From: JAFIHK01 sp041441455 | Lineage (GTDB): Bacteria > Bacteroidota > Bacteroidia > Bacteroidales > UBA932 | Reading direction: 5' to 3' | DNA length: 45,725 nucleotides | NCBI GenBank assembly: GCA_041441455.1 | Contig: JASDTB010000094.1 | Span: forward strand, 1 to 45,725 | Shown: one piece after another, positions 33,066-41,298 of the stretch | Layout: every line of letters starts with the position of its first letter | Position numbering within the stretch: position 1 is the first letter of the stretch | Notes under the pieces: generated by a model | Database searches by the model: none | What the model was told of the DNA's origin: nothing | The model's input: the letters and a program-made list of their open reading frames with translations, nothing else | Position numbers and translations under genes: made by a program

Positions 33066-34913
33066 ATGATACTGATCTTTGCAGGGACTACAGAGGGAAA
33101 GATTGCTGCCCATGTTTGCGACAGCGCAGGAAAACATTTTTACATATCGACACTCAATAATTCAGCTTCGGTAGAGAGTACAAATGGCCAATCAATCTGC
33201 GGAGCAATGGATGCAGAGGCAATTGCAGACTTTGTGGAATCGAATGAGATTCGACTGATTATCGATGCTGCACACCCGCATGCAAAGGAGCTACATAAAA
33301 ACATCGCCAAGGTTTCATATTCGCAATCAATCGATGTCATCCGATTCGAACGTGGAGAGGAGAGCGCACTATTTGCTGACTATCAAATAGAGAAACTCGA
33401 AGATTGTATCAAGATTTTAGAAGATGGATACTTTAAAAGACCTCTCTTTCTTACAGGGGTAAAGTCTGCAGAGATGATTGAAAAACTCTTTGTACAATAC
33501 GATTATTATCTGAGAATTATGGAACGTCCAGAATCTTTAGAGGTAATCGGTAAGTGTAATTTTGAGAAAGGGAGAGTTCTGTTTTGGGATGGGGAGGCGT
33601 TGAGCGACGAGCTAATATCGAAAGTTTCACCTGATGTTATCATAACCAAAGAGAGTGGCGCAAGCGGAATGTTTGAACAGAAGCTAAAGGCTGCTCGCAA
33701 ACACAAGATTAGAGTAATTGCGATCACCCGTCCACCACTACCAACCTTCTACTCATCTGGACTTTGCGACGACACTATTGTCTATGGAAAACATACGCTT
33801 CGTCGAGCAATTGAGAAGATTATTCCCGACTTTTTCCCTCTCAAAACAGGCTTGACAACTGGCACTTGCGCCACTGCTGCTGCAAAGGGTGCACTACAGA
33901 AAATCCTCTTTGGCTCCGAAAAAGAGAGGGTGGAGATTATCCTCCCAAACAGGGAGCGAGTAACCGTGAAGATTAAGAGTTATAAAACAGAAGGGAGTTC
34001 TGTTACATGTGAGTGTATCAAGGAGTCGGGAGATGATCCCGATATCACAAATGGGATCTCGATCTTAGCAACAGTCACCCCCGAAAAATTGCCAGGCATA
34101 AGAATTTTGGGTGGAGCAGGTGTGGGCAAGGTGACACTTCCTGGGCTTGGGCTAAAGATTGGTGCTGCAGCAATCAACAAGACACCTTTAGAGATGATTA
34201 CACACAATTTGAATGAGCTGTTTGGTGGAGAGTATACAAGGTCGGAGTATGCAGGTGCGACAGTTGTGATCTCGGTGCCAGAGGGCGAACGGATAGCCTC
34301 GAAGACCTTTAATCCACGGCTTGGAATCGAAGGCGGAATCTCCATCATTGGCACTTCGGGAGTTGTGAGGCCATTCTCATCGGAGGCATTTGCAGCGTCA
34401 ATTGCTACAGAGATGCGAGTCGCAAGAGCGCAAGGGATCGAGAGTGTCATCTTAAATTCTGGAGCAAAGAGCGAAGCGATTGCAAAGTCGATCTTCTCCA
34501 AAAACACAAGTAAAACATTTATTCAGTATGGTAATTTGATTGGAGAGAGTGTAAAAAACGCCTTTTTGGCAGATTTTTCACAAGTTTTACTTGTAGTTTT
34601 GATTGGGAAGGGGGTAAAACTGGCAGAGGGGCACCTCGACACGCATAGCAAAATTTCTACTTTTAATAGAGATTTTATCTTCAATCTTGCACAAGATTGT
34701 GGAGTTGCTCCAGAAATTTTGGCAAAAATTCAAAAGCTAAATACTGCGCGAGAACTTCTCCAACTGATTCCTCCAAAGACAAAGTTCTACAGAAGGCTAA
34801 CAGAAATGTGCAAAACAAGATGTATTGAATATACAAAAAAGATGGCCGGTATTGAGATTGATGAAGAGAGACTAACTATTGTGATGACCGATGAGTTTGG
34901 AAATATGCTTTAA
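33066..34913 (+). CDS. cbiJD: CbiJ-CbiD fusion: precorrin-6A reductase and cobalt-precorrin-5B C1-methyltransferase
   Basis: The N-terminal part (about 1-250) is CbiJ, with ILIFAGTTEGKIAAHV and IIDAAHPHAKE. It reduces the macrocycle with NADPH. The C-terminal part (about 255-615) is CbiD, with LKTGLTTGTCATAAAKGAL and the LGIEGGISIIGTSGVVRPFS segment. It methylates C1. The CbiD reaction precedes the CbiJ reaction in the anaerobic route. Its 3' end overlaps the convergent btuD gene by 38 bp. Confidence 0.94.
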   Translation: MILIFAGTTEGKIAAHVCDSAGKHFYISTLNNSASVESTNGQSICGAMDAEAIADFVESNEIRLIIDAAHPHAKELHKNIAKVSYSQSIDVIRFERGEESALFADYQIEKLEDCIKILEDGYFKRPLFLTGVKSAEMIEKLFVQYDYYLRIMERPESLEVIGKCNFEKGRVLFWDGEALSDELISKVSPDVIITKESGASGMFEQKLKAARKHKIRVIAITRPPLPTFYSSGLCDDTIVYGKHTLRRAIEKIIPDFFPLKTGLTTGTCATAAAKGALQKILFGSEKERVEIILPNRERVTVKIKSYKTEGSSVTCECIKESGDDPDITNGISILATVTPEKLPGIRILGGAGVGKVTLPGLGLKIGAAAINKTPLEMITHNLNELFGGEYTRSEYAGATVVISVPEGERIASKTFNPRLGIEGGISIIGTSGVVRPFSSEAFAASIATEMRVARAQGIESVILNSGAKSEAIAKSIFSKNTSKTFIQYGNLIGESVKNAFLADFSQVLLVVLIGKGVKLAEGHLDTHSKISTFNRDFIFNLAQDCGVAPEILAKIQKLNTARELLQLIPPKTKFYRRLTEMCKTRCIEYTKKMAGIEIDEERLTIVMTDEFGNML

Positions 34914-35898
34914 CAAGCTCAAGCATCGCTTCAACCGATGTCACCACAACCTCTGGCTCCCCAGATAGTCTGACTGTCAAATTTAGCGAAGAGCTATCGC
35001 CACAATCGATCACAGAAGGGGAATCTATCTTCCCCGAAGCCTCTATCCTATTTCGATTGAGAGCCTTCCGAACCATAGAAAATTTTCGTCCATGGCCAGT
35101 CAGTCTAATCGAATAGTCGAATTTATTGGTCACTCTAAAGAGTCCGCTCTCGGAGTCAAAAGTCACTCCACGCTCTGCAAAAAAGCCCCCTAAAACACCC
35201 GTCAGGGATAGATCTTCGGGGATTCCGCAAGAGAGACCTTTCGACTTATCTATCAACCAAAGCCTGTCGGACATTTGAAGCGCCAACTCCAAATCGTGAG
35301 AAGATATAAAGATTGTCTTGTGCTCTTCCCTAGAAATTTTGTGAAGTAAGTTCATCAGATCTACTTTACTTGGAAAATCCAGGAACGCCGTTGGTTCGTC
35401 TAAAATGATAATTGGCGTTCTTTGAGCAAGGACTTTTGCTATCATAACCTTCTGTCTTTCTCCATCGCTCAGAGAATCAATCAGTCTCTCCCTAAGAGCA
35501 GCAATGCCTGCAAGTTCGATAGAGTGTTCTATAATCTCTCTGTCGGCTTTGGAACAGCTTCCCCAAAATCCTGTAAATGGACTTCTGCCCGTTGCAACCA
35601 TCTCATAAACTGTCATGTCTGGAATATTGAATCGCTCGGTAAGAACAACTCCAACCAGTTTAGATAGCTCCCTCTCCCCTAATTGACTGACTCCTCTCCC
35701 ATCAATCAGCACCCTACCTTCGAGTGGTTGAATAAAGTTGGCAATTGTCCTGAGCAGTGTTGACTTTCCAGCACCATTCTGCCCCAAAAGCGAAGTTAGT
35801 TCACCAGAGCGAAGCTCGGCAGATAGCGGACCAGCAACTCTTTTATCGCGGTAGCCGATTGTCAGATTGTCTAAGACAAGTCTCGTCTGGTTACTCAT
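34876..35898 (-). CDS. btuD: Corrinoid ABC transporter ATP-binding protein (BtuD-like)
   Basis: The 340-residue protein has Walker A GQNGAGKST (39-47), the signature LSDGERQ and Walker B IIILDEPTA. The ATPase covers about 255 residues. About 80 residues follow as a C-terminal extension without a motif I recognise. It belongs to the FepC/BtuD group and overlaps btuC by 8 bp. The upstream riboswitch points to corrinoid as substrate. Confidence 0.9.
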   Translation of the reverse strand: MSNQTRLVLDNLTIGYRDKRVAGPLSAELRSGELTSLLGQNGAGKSTLLRTIANFIQPLEGRVLIDGRGVSQLGERELSKLVGVVLTERFNIPDMTVYEMVATGRSPFTGFWGSCSKADREIIEHSIELAGIAALRERLIDSLSDGERQKVMIAKVLAQRTPIIILDEPTAFLDFPSKVDLMNLLHKISREEHKTIFISSHDLELALQMSDRLWLIDKSKGLSCGIPEDLSLTGVLGGFFAERGVTFDSESGLFRVTNKFDYSIRLTGHGRKFSMVRKALNRNRIEASGKIDSPSVIDCGDSSSLNLTVRLSGEPEVVVTSVEAMLELVKAYFQTHRSSQ

Positions 35899-36928
35899 AA
35901 CTACTCTCCTTCCTTTTTCTAAAGATCACCGAAGCGACCACAGGTGCTCCAATTAATGCTGTAACTGAGTTGACTGGCAGCGCACCCTCAAAACCTGGTA
36001 ATCTTGCAACCAGATTGCAGAATAGCGCTAATGCTGCTCCTGTAATTGCGCAGGCAGGCATCAGGATTCGATGGTCGGAGGTGGAGAAGATTGATCGGCA
36101 TAAGTGAGGAACGGCGAGCCCTAAAAAGACAATTGGGCCGCAATAGGCAGTTACCACCGCTACTAAAGTTCCCGATGAGAGGATAATTAACACTCGTGCT
36201 CGTTTCACGTTCAACCCAAGATTTGAGGCATAAGAGTCTCCAAGCAGCATCAGATTCAGGCTCTTTGCCAACAGAAAAGAGAGTGGAATCAAGACGATGA
36301 TTGCTGAGACAAACAACATCGTCTGCCCTCCAGACACTCTCGAAAAGCTACCCAACCCCCAAACCACATAAGCCTTAACATCCTCTTCTGCACTGAAATA
36401 CTTTAAAACACCAATCACAGCATTTGCCATATAGCCAATCATTACTCCCAAAATAAGAAGAGTGACATTTCCCTTTACCTTACGAGAGATAAAGATGATC
36501 AAAGCCATTACAGCCAACGATCCTGCGATTGCCGACAGAGTAACTGCCAACTCTCCAATTAACCCCATTCGACTTAGGGCGACACCTCCAAAGGCACCAG
36601 ACATCAACACGACAAAGGCTACTCCCATGGCTGCACCAGAGCTGATTCCAAGTACCGACGGGCCCGCGAGAGGATTTCTGAAGACAGTCTGCATCTGCAG
36701 ACCGCTGACCGAAAGGGCTGCCCCTGCTGCGACTGCGGTCAAAGCCTGAGGAAGTCGCGATTTATAGATGATGTTATGCCAAATCTCGTTGTTAGAATCG
36801 GAGAAGAGAATGTTCCATACAGACTCTAATGGTATCGAGACAGTTCCTGTAATAAGGTTTAGTGCAAACAGCGCTACTCCAGTTGCTAAGATTGTTGGGA
36901 AAAGGTATGAAAGACGTCTGCGCCTCAT
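35891..36928 (-). CDS. btuC: Corrinoid ABC transporter permease (BtuC-like)
   Basis: The 345-residue protein is a FecCD/BtuC-type permease with about nine to ten hydrophobic segments and typical motifs: RLPQALTAVAAGAALSVSGL, NPLAGPSVLGISSGAAMG and GPIVFLGLAVPHLCR. It forms the membrane channel with BtuD. It starts 1 bp after btuF stops and overlaps btuD by 8 bp, so translation is coupled. Confidence 0.93.
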   Translation of the reverse strand: MRRRRLSYLFPTILATGVALFALNLITGTVSIPLESVWNILFSDSNNEIWHNIIYKSRLPQALTAVAAGAALSVSGLQMQTVFRNPLAGPSVLGISSGAAMGVAFVVLMSGAFGGVALSRMGLIGELAVTLSAIAGSLAVMALIIFISRKVKGNVTLLILGVMIGYMANAVIGVLKYFSAEEDVKAYVVWGLGSFSRVSGGQTMLFVSAIIVLIPLSFLLAKSLNLMLLGDSYASNLGLNVKRARVLIILSSGTLVAVVTAYCGPIVFLGLAVPHLCRSIFSTSDHRILMPACAITGAALALFCNLVARLPGFEGALPVNSVTALIGAPVVASVIFRKRKESSYE

Positions 36929-36929
36929 G

Positions 36930-38135
36930 CTATTTCAATAGTTTATAGTAAACAGGCTGATAATTAGGCAACAGATTGGGATAAAAGACCTTAACAAAGT
37001 CAGCTAGAACGACCTCTGGCTCCATTGGTGAACTTTCGTAGAATGGGCTCTTCTGCTGATTACAGAAGATTACTCCTCTCTTTTTAAATGAGTTAAAGTC
37101 GGCATATCGCGCATCTTGCGATTTAAGCACATTGTAGCTGAACTCCTCCTCATTGCTTACTAAAAGTCTCCAATAATCTGCATTGACCCCTTTGGAATAG
37201 ACAGCCTCGAAATCCATTGTCACCCCACCACTCGCACTGTCCTTAAGGAAATATTCTGCACCTGCATCACTAAACAATTTTGCAAGAAAGCTCTTTCCCC
37301 CAGGCACATACCAATTTCCACCACGCATCTCGCCACTCATGATTTTAGGACGCTTGAGGTATTTATTCTCTTCCGACGCCAAGAGTGAGTCAACTCTCCC
37401 TTTCAGCAGATTGTACTTCATTTTTGTCTGGTCGAAAATGGCGATCGCCTCCTCTGACCTCCCTGTCAGGATTCCAGCAAGTTTAATCCACTCAGCTTGT
37501 CCAAGCGGACTCCTCTCTTTGTAGCCCAAATGGACCAAAAGAGGAATTCCAGTCTCCTTAAGAGCATCGAATCCTCCCCGTTTGAAAGGGGAGATGAGAA
37601 TCAGACCAGGATTGATATTCATGATAATTTCGTTATCAAAATTGCCCTCGATGCCTATCTTTTTAATCAACCCCTTACGAATTCTACTCTTTACCTCTTT
37701 GTTAAACAGATGCTTGGTACTCGTCAATCCGCTTATATTGTCGTACGCATTGAGTTTAATGAAACTCGAGAGTTGAAGCGAAGTCATACAGATTAATTTA
37801 GTGACAGGGACCTCAATCACAGTAAAATCCTTTGGGAAAGCAATTTTTCCCTTATTCTGAGTCTCTCTCTGCACAAAAGCGTAGTTGTAGACCGCACCAC
37901 TCTCACCTTGCGGATCGGAGATTTTTGCATAGATTACACCATCCTTTTCGGCCAAAACCAAACCTTCGGCATACTCAATCTTGCAAACTCCCTCTTGCGG
38001 TTTGTCTGCAAAGATCTGATCAACATCTACACTCGCAGAATCAGTAGATTCAGACGCGCTGTTCTGATGGCACGAACATGAATAAAACAATGGCATACAC
38101 GCCATCAATGAAATGACTAAATATTTGATTTTCAT
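36930..38135 (-). CDS. btuF: Corrinoid-binding lipoprotein (BtuF-like)
   Basis: The 401-residue protein has a lipoprotein signal peptide with the lipobox LFYSC (Cys20) and a periplasmic-binding-protein fold with KLICMTSLQLSSFIKLNA, IMNINPGLILISPFKRGGF and KSFLAKLFSDAGAEYFL. It delivers substrate to BtuCD. It is the first gene after the second B12 riboswitch. Vitamin B12 or another corrinoid is inferred as substrate from the riboswitch, not from binding residues. Confidence 0.9.
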   Translation of the reverse strand: MKIKYLVISLMACMPLFYSCSCHQNSASESTDSASVDVDQIFADKPQEGVCKIEYAEGLVLAEKDGVIYAKISDPQGESGAVYNYAFVQRETQNKGKIAFPKDFTVIEVPVTKLICMTSLQLSSFIKLNAYDNISGLTSTKHLFNKEVKSRIRKGLIKKIGIEGNFDNEIIMNINPGLILISPFKRGGFDALKETGIPLLVHLGYKERSPLGQAEWIKLAGILTGRSEEAIAIFDQTKMKYNLLKGRVDSLLASEENKYLKRPKIMSGEMRGGNWYVPGGKSFLAKLFSDAGAEYFLKDSASGGVTMDFEAVYSKGVNADYWRLLVSNEEEFSYNVLKSQDARYADFNSFKKRGVIFCNQQKSPFYESSPMEPEVVLADFVKVFYPNLLPNYQPVYYKLLK

Positions 38136-38182
38136 AAAAATAAAGTTTTTGTTTCATCCCACGAAAACATTAACCATAATTT

Positions 38183-38358
38183 ACCTCGGCAGGTCTTCTG
38201 ACTTACTCCTCCGTCAACGCCTTCCCATCGATTACCGACAGTGGCCAGATTGTTAACAGACTATCTGGAGCTTACAGCAGCGGGACTGTTCAGGATTTGC
38301 ACCTGATTCCCTCTTAGTTGCCCCCCTCTCCAATGAAGGGCGCAAACCGAAGCGGTTG
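38183..38358 (-). promoter_or_regulatory. Cobalamin riboswitch ahead of btuFCD
   Basis: Read on the minus strand: GGGAATCAGGTGCAAATCC, then ACAGTCCCGCTGCTGTAA, then GGGAAGGCG, and the B12 box GTCAGAAGACCTGCC (38188-38202). It precedes btuF by about 50 bp and should shut off corrinoid import when B12 is plentiful. Confidence 0.95.
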
Positions 38359-38366
38359 CAAAGGTA
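38359..38366 (-). promoter_or_regulatory. -7 promoter box of the btuFCD transcript
   Basis: The minus strand reads TACCTTTG (TAnnTTTG), right at the 5' end of the riboswitch. Confidence 0.6.
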
Positions 38367-38413
38367 ATGAAAGATTTTCTACTTTTACTGCCGAAAATAA
38401 TTTTACTTGCGAC

Positions 38414-39121
38414 ATGAATCTCAATCTTAGCGACAACACAATCGACTATTCAATCAACTTTGTATCAATCGGACCTGGCGATCCAGAGCTTGTCACAATT
38501 AAAGCATTCAAAATATTGAATTCCAGCGATATCATCTACGCACCGCAGACTATGAATAGATCGAGAGCAACAGAGATTCTGCTCGCACTCGGAATAGAGG
38601 AGACGAAGATCAGAAGATATGATCTACCGATGAAGAGCGACCGCGAAGAGGCACTCACAGCCTACCGAAATCTGGTTCCAGAAATTGTGGAGTTTGCAAA
38701 TCAAAAGCGGAAGATCGCAATCGTAGCCGAGGGAGACGGAGGACTCTACTCATCTGTCCATTACCTATTTGAACTCCTCTCCGCAAAATTCGAACATGTC
38801 TCAAAAATAGCTGGCATCCCAGCCTTTATCGCTGCAGGCGCACTCGCCTCACTACACCTGGTTTCGGGAGAGAATAAACTGATAATCGTGCCCAGCACCG
38901 TCACCATTGCCGAACTTCAACAACACAGAGCCGCCTCAACCACCGTTGTGCTGATGAAACTATCAAAACTCAGCCAAGAGGTAAAAGAGTATCTACGCAC
39001 AAGCGACTCAACACTCCACTACTTCGAAAACATCGGCTCCCCCACCCAACTCCACCTCACCACCAAACCCGACATCTTCACCCGCCAATTCCCCTACTTT
39101 TCGTTGATGGTGGTGTGTTAG
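38414..39121 (+). CDS. cbiL: Precorrin-2 C20-methyltransferase
   Basis: The 235-residue protein (from the ATG at 38414) has SIGPGDPELVTIKAFKIL, RYDLPMKSDREEALTAY, AEGDGGLYSS and IAGIPAFIAAGA, matching CbiL, which methylates C20 of (cobalt-)precorrin-2. A longer frame begins at 38318, but it would encode an unlike N-terminus antisense to the btuF riboswitch, so I reject it. A near-match -7 box (TACTTTTA) lies about 35 bp upstream. The gene stands alone, diverging from btuFCD, and supplies a step missing from the main cbi operon. Confidence 0.93.
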   Translation: MNLNLSDNTIDYSINFVSIGPGDPELVTIKAFKILNSSDIIYAPQTMNRSRATEILLALGIEETKIRRYDLPMKSDREEALTAYRNLVPEIVEFANQKRKIAIVAEGDGGLYSSVHYLFELLSAKFEHVSKIAGIPAFIAAGALASLHLVSGENKLIIVPSTVTIAELQQHRAASTTVVLMKLSKLSQEVKEYLRTSDSTLHYFENIGSPTQLHLTTKPDIFTRQFPYFSLMVVC

Positions 39122-39154
39122 ACAATTTAACTTATCTCATCTAATCCTATTTTG

Positions 39155-39202
39155 CTGACAAATATTGTCAGTGTACTGACATTTTTTATGTAAATATTGT
39201 CA
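39155..39202. promoter_or_regulatory. Operator-like inverted repeats before the AAA/DUF4143 gene
   Basis: A perfect 17-bp inverted repeat, CTGACAA-ATA-TTGTCAG, lies at 39155-39171. The same halves recur as CTGACA (39176-39181) and TTGTCA (39197-39202). The AAATATTGTCA block is present twice, 32 bp apart. The second TTGTCA includes the TTG of the -33 element, so a bound protein would block RNA polymerase. Confidence 0.65.
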
Positions 39203-39226
39203 ATTTGAAAAACATTATTACTTTTG
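39197..39226 (+). promoter_or_regulatory. Promoter of the AAA/DUF4143 gene
   Basis: TTG (39197-39199) and TACTTTTG (39219-39226) lie 19 nt apart, a good Bacteroidetes promoter. The box ends 22 nt before the ATG at 39249. Confidence 0.65.
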
Positions 39227-39248
39227 TAAAGAGAGTTAATAAATAATT

Positions 39249-40382
39249 ATGGAACCTATAAAAAGATTATTACAAGACAGAATAACTTCCAGAATGGAAG
39301 CAAATAAGGCTGTTCTAATTTTTGGTGCTAGAAGAGTAGGAAAGACAATACTTATAAATCAGCTAGTTAATAATTTCGAAGGCAAAACCATGTTGCTCAA
39401 TGGAGAAGATTACGACACATTAGCTCTTTTAAATGAATGTTCCATTGCAAACTATCGACATTTATTAGAAGGTGTCAAATTGTTAGCAATAGATGAAGCA
39501 CAAAATATACCTAATATAGGTTTAAAATTAAAGTTGATCGTTGACGAAATTGAAGGCATTCGGGTAATTGCTAGTGGTTCTTCATCTTTTGATCTCTTAA
39601 ACAAGGCAGGCGAACCACTAGTTGGTAGAAGTACACAATTTCACTTAATGCCATTCTCTCAAAGAGAATTAACACCTACTGAATCAGTATTACAAACTAG
39701 ACAAAATTTAGAATCACGCCTAATATATGGTTCCTATCCAGAAGTGGTAACAATGGGAAGTTTTGAACATAAGTCAGATTATCTAAGGGATATAGTAAGT
39801 TCTTACTTACTAAAAGATATTTTAGCTATAGATGGTTTGAAAAATTCAAGTAAAATGAAAGATCTACTTCGCCTAATTGCGTTTCAACTTGGCAATGAAG
39901 TATCATATGATGAACTAGGCAAACAACTGGGTATGAGCAAAAATACTGTTGAAAAATACCTTAATTTACTTTCTAAAGTTTTTGTTATTTATCGTCTTGG
40001 AGCTTATTCAAGAAATTTACGTAAAGAAGTAACAAAAGCAGGTAAGTGGTACTTTTATGACAATGGGATAAGAAATGCAATTATTGGGAACTTCAATCCA
40101 TTATCTATAAGACAAGATATTGGCGCCTTATGGGAAAACTACTTGATTGGAGAAAGAATTAAAGCCAATTACAATAATGGTCTAGGAAAAGAGTTTTATT
40201 TCTGGAGGACTTATGATAATCAGGAAATAGATCTAATAGAAGAAAGTGCCGATTCTTTAACAGCTCTAGAGTTTAAGTGGGGAAATAAGAACCCACAAAT
40301 CCCTAATATTTTTAAAGAAACCTATCCATATTCAACTTTTAATGTAATAAGTAGAGATAATTATCTAAAATTTATTTTATAA
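39249..40382 (+). CDS. AAA ATPase with C-terminal DUF4143 domain
   Basis: The 377-residue protein has a Walker A motif FGARRVGKT (about 26-34), Walker B LLAIDEAQ and sensor-1 VIASGSSSFDLL, then a helical domain with FHLMPFSQREL and a winged-helix-like section MSKNTVEKYLNLLSKVFV. The C-terminal DUF4143 domain resembles a PD-(D/E)XK fold (LEFKWGNK near the end). This widespread family occurs in single copies near mobile regions and its role is not established. It marks the left edge of an AT-rich accessory region. Its 3' end overlaps the convergent lipoprotein by 11 bp. Confidence 0.88.
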   Translation: MEPIKRLLQDRITSRMEANKAVLIFGARRVGKTILINQLVNNFEGKTMLLNGEDYDTLALLNECSIANYRHLLEGVKLLAIDEAQNIPNIGLKLKLIVDEIEGIRVIASGSSSFDLLNKAGEPLVGRSTQFHLMPFSQRELTPTESVLQTRQNLESRLIYGSYPEVVTMGSFEHKSDYLRDIVSSYLLKDILAIDGLKNSSKMKDLLRLIAFQLGNEVSYDELGKQLGMSKNTVEKYLNLLSKVFVIYRLGAYSRNLRKEVTKAGKWYFYDNGIRNAIIGNFNPLSIRQDIGALWENYLIGERIKANYNNGLGKEFYFWRTYDNQEIDLIEESADSLTALEFKWGNKNPQIPNIFKETYPYSTFNVISRDNYLKFIL

Positions 40383-40872
40383 TACTCTCATTGATATTGA
40401 TACTTCCACATCCATCAATAAGCCAAGTATTATTTTCACTACTTATCTTTATCAATAGCTTGAATTTAGGCCAGTCTATACCCCTAAGAATAAGGTAATT
40501 GTTTTCACGATCAAAAGATTCTATTTCAAAACCTTTTTCAGGATAGTCTTGAGCGTTAAAAATAGGATCATAATCAAGTCCAATTTCTGAATCTTTATTA
40601 TAGGCCTCATCAATCATTCTCTTTACTTCATCTTTAAAGCTCTTAGTTACCATTTTATTTAACTCAACCCACTCTAAAATTCCTACTGCTCTTTTCATTT
40701 TATTGCAGTTATCTACGTATGAATTGACAAAATTCAATACAATCTCTTCTGGAATAATTTTATTCTGCTCTATATTATCTGCAAACTTTTGTTTATTGTC
40801 TCTATTACTGTTAGAGTGTTGACCACAAGAAAAAAAGAGAAGAATTGCAGTAATAAAAATAATATTTTTCAT
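40372..40872 (-). CDS. Hypothetical lipoprotein
   Basis: The 166-residue protein has a lipoprotein signal peptide with lipobox FFSC (Cys16), a charged Ser/Asn/Lys-rich linker, and a compact domain beginning VLNFVNSYVDNC and ending NNTWLIDGCGSININE. It resembles small DUF3828-like secreted domains, but I cannot name the family with certainty. Its overlap with the convergent ATPase gene is only 11 bp. It is a stand-alone gene with unknown function. Confidence 0.7.
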   Translation of the reverse strand: MKNIIFITAILLFFSCGQHSNSNRDNKQKFADNIEQNKIIPEEIVLNFVNSYVDNCNKMKRAVGILEWVELNKMVTKSFKDEVKRMIDEAYNKDSEIGLDYDPIFNAQDYPEKGFEIESFDRENNYLILRGIDWPKFKLLIKISSENNTWLIDGCGSININESIIK

Positions 40873-40970
40873 AACGTTTTGTTCTAACTTAAGTAATTCC
40901 TATCTATTAGCGGATAATAAAACAACTTGTTTTTATGCAAATTATCTTTTTAATACATAATCGTAAAGTT

Positions 40971-41093
40971 ATGATTTATACACCCTTTGAACAAATAATA
41001 ATGAGACAAAATCCAGTAATAAAAGCAAGTAAAATCAAAAAATCTATTATAGAAGAATTTAAACGATTTATTGAACAAGAGAATCAAAAGTAA
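40971..41093 (+). CDS. Possible small protein or gene remnant (40 residues)
   Basis: The frame begins ATG and reads MIYTPFEQIIMRQNPVIK, then a Lys/Glu-rich helix to the stop. A similar EIMRQN element occurs in the start-less frame at 42938-43117, and both lie just before a copy of the 135-bp repeat. It could be a small helical gene or the tail of a lost one. No ribosome-binding signal is seen. Confidence 0.3.
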   Translation: MIYTPFEQIIMRQNPVIKASKIKKSIIEEFKRFIEQENQK

Positions 41094-41110
41094 CATTCAA
41101 TATTCTACTT

Positions 41111-41244
41111 TTTATAGCTACATTATTTCTTAATCCAATTTCTAATTCAGCAGCATAGATAATTTTAGAATAAATTTTCGATGCCGAATAAAATAAAGGA
41201 AAAATTCATAACTTGCAGAGTGTAAATTTATTTGCGATACCAAT
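41111..41244 (+). repeat. Direct repeat copy A (about 135 bp)
   Basis: This segment matches 43307-43441 in the same orientation almost without gaps, at roughly 85-90% identity by eye. Long shared blocks include TACATTATTTCTTAATCCAA and AAAAATTCATAACTTGCAGA. It is non-coding. The two copies bracket the GIY-YIG gene, the plug-like exported protein and a gene fragment. Confidence 0.85.
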
Positions 41245-41298
41245 GGAATAAAAGAGATTATAGAAAAAAGTTATACTGCATTATAATAAGAAACAGAA

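Larger units (their letters stand above)
40873..41298. other. Intergenic region with a possible small gene and one copy of a direct repeat
   Basis: The AT-rich sequence contains a 40-codon open frame (40971-41093, listed separately) and the first copy of the 135-bp repeat (41111-41244). No terminator or consensus promoter for the GIY-YIG gene is clear. Confidence 0.5.

Noticed and set aside
38318..38413. N-terminal extension of CbiL by 32 residues
   Set aside because: The extension does not resemble any methyltransferase and lies antisense to a riboswitch; the internal ATG gives a normal length.
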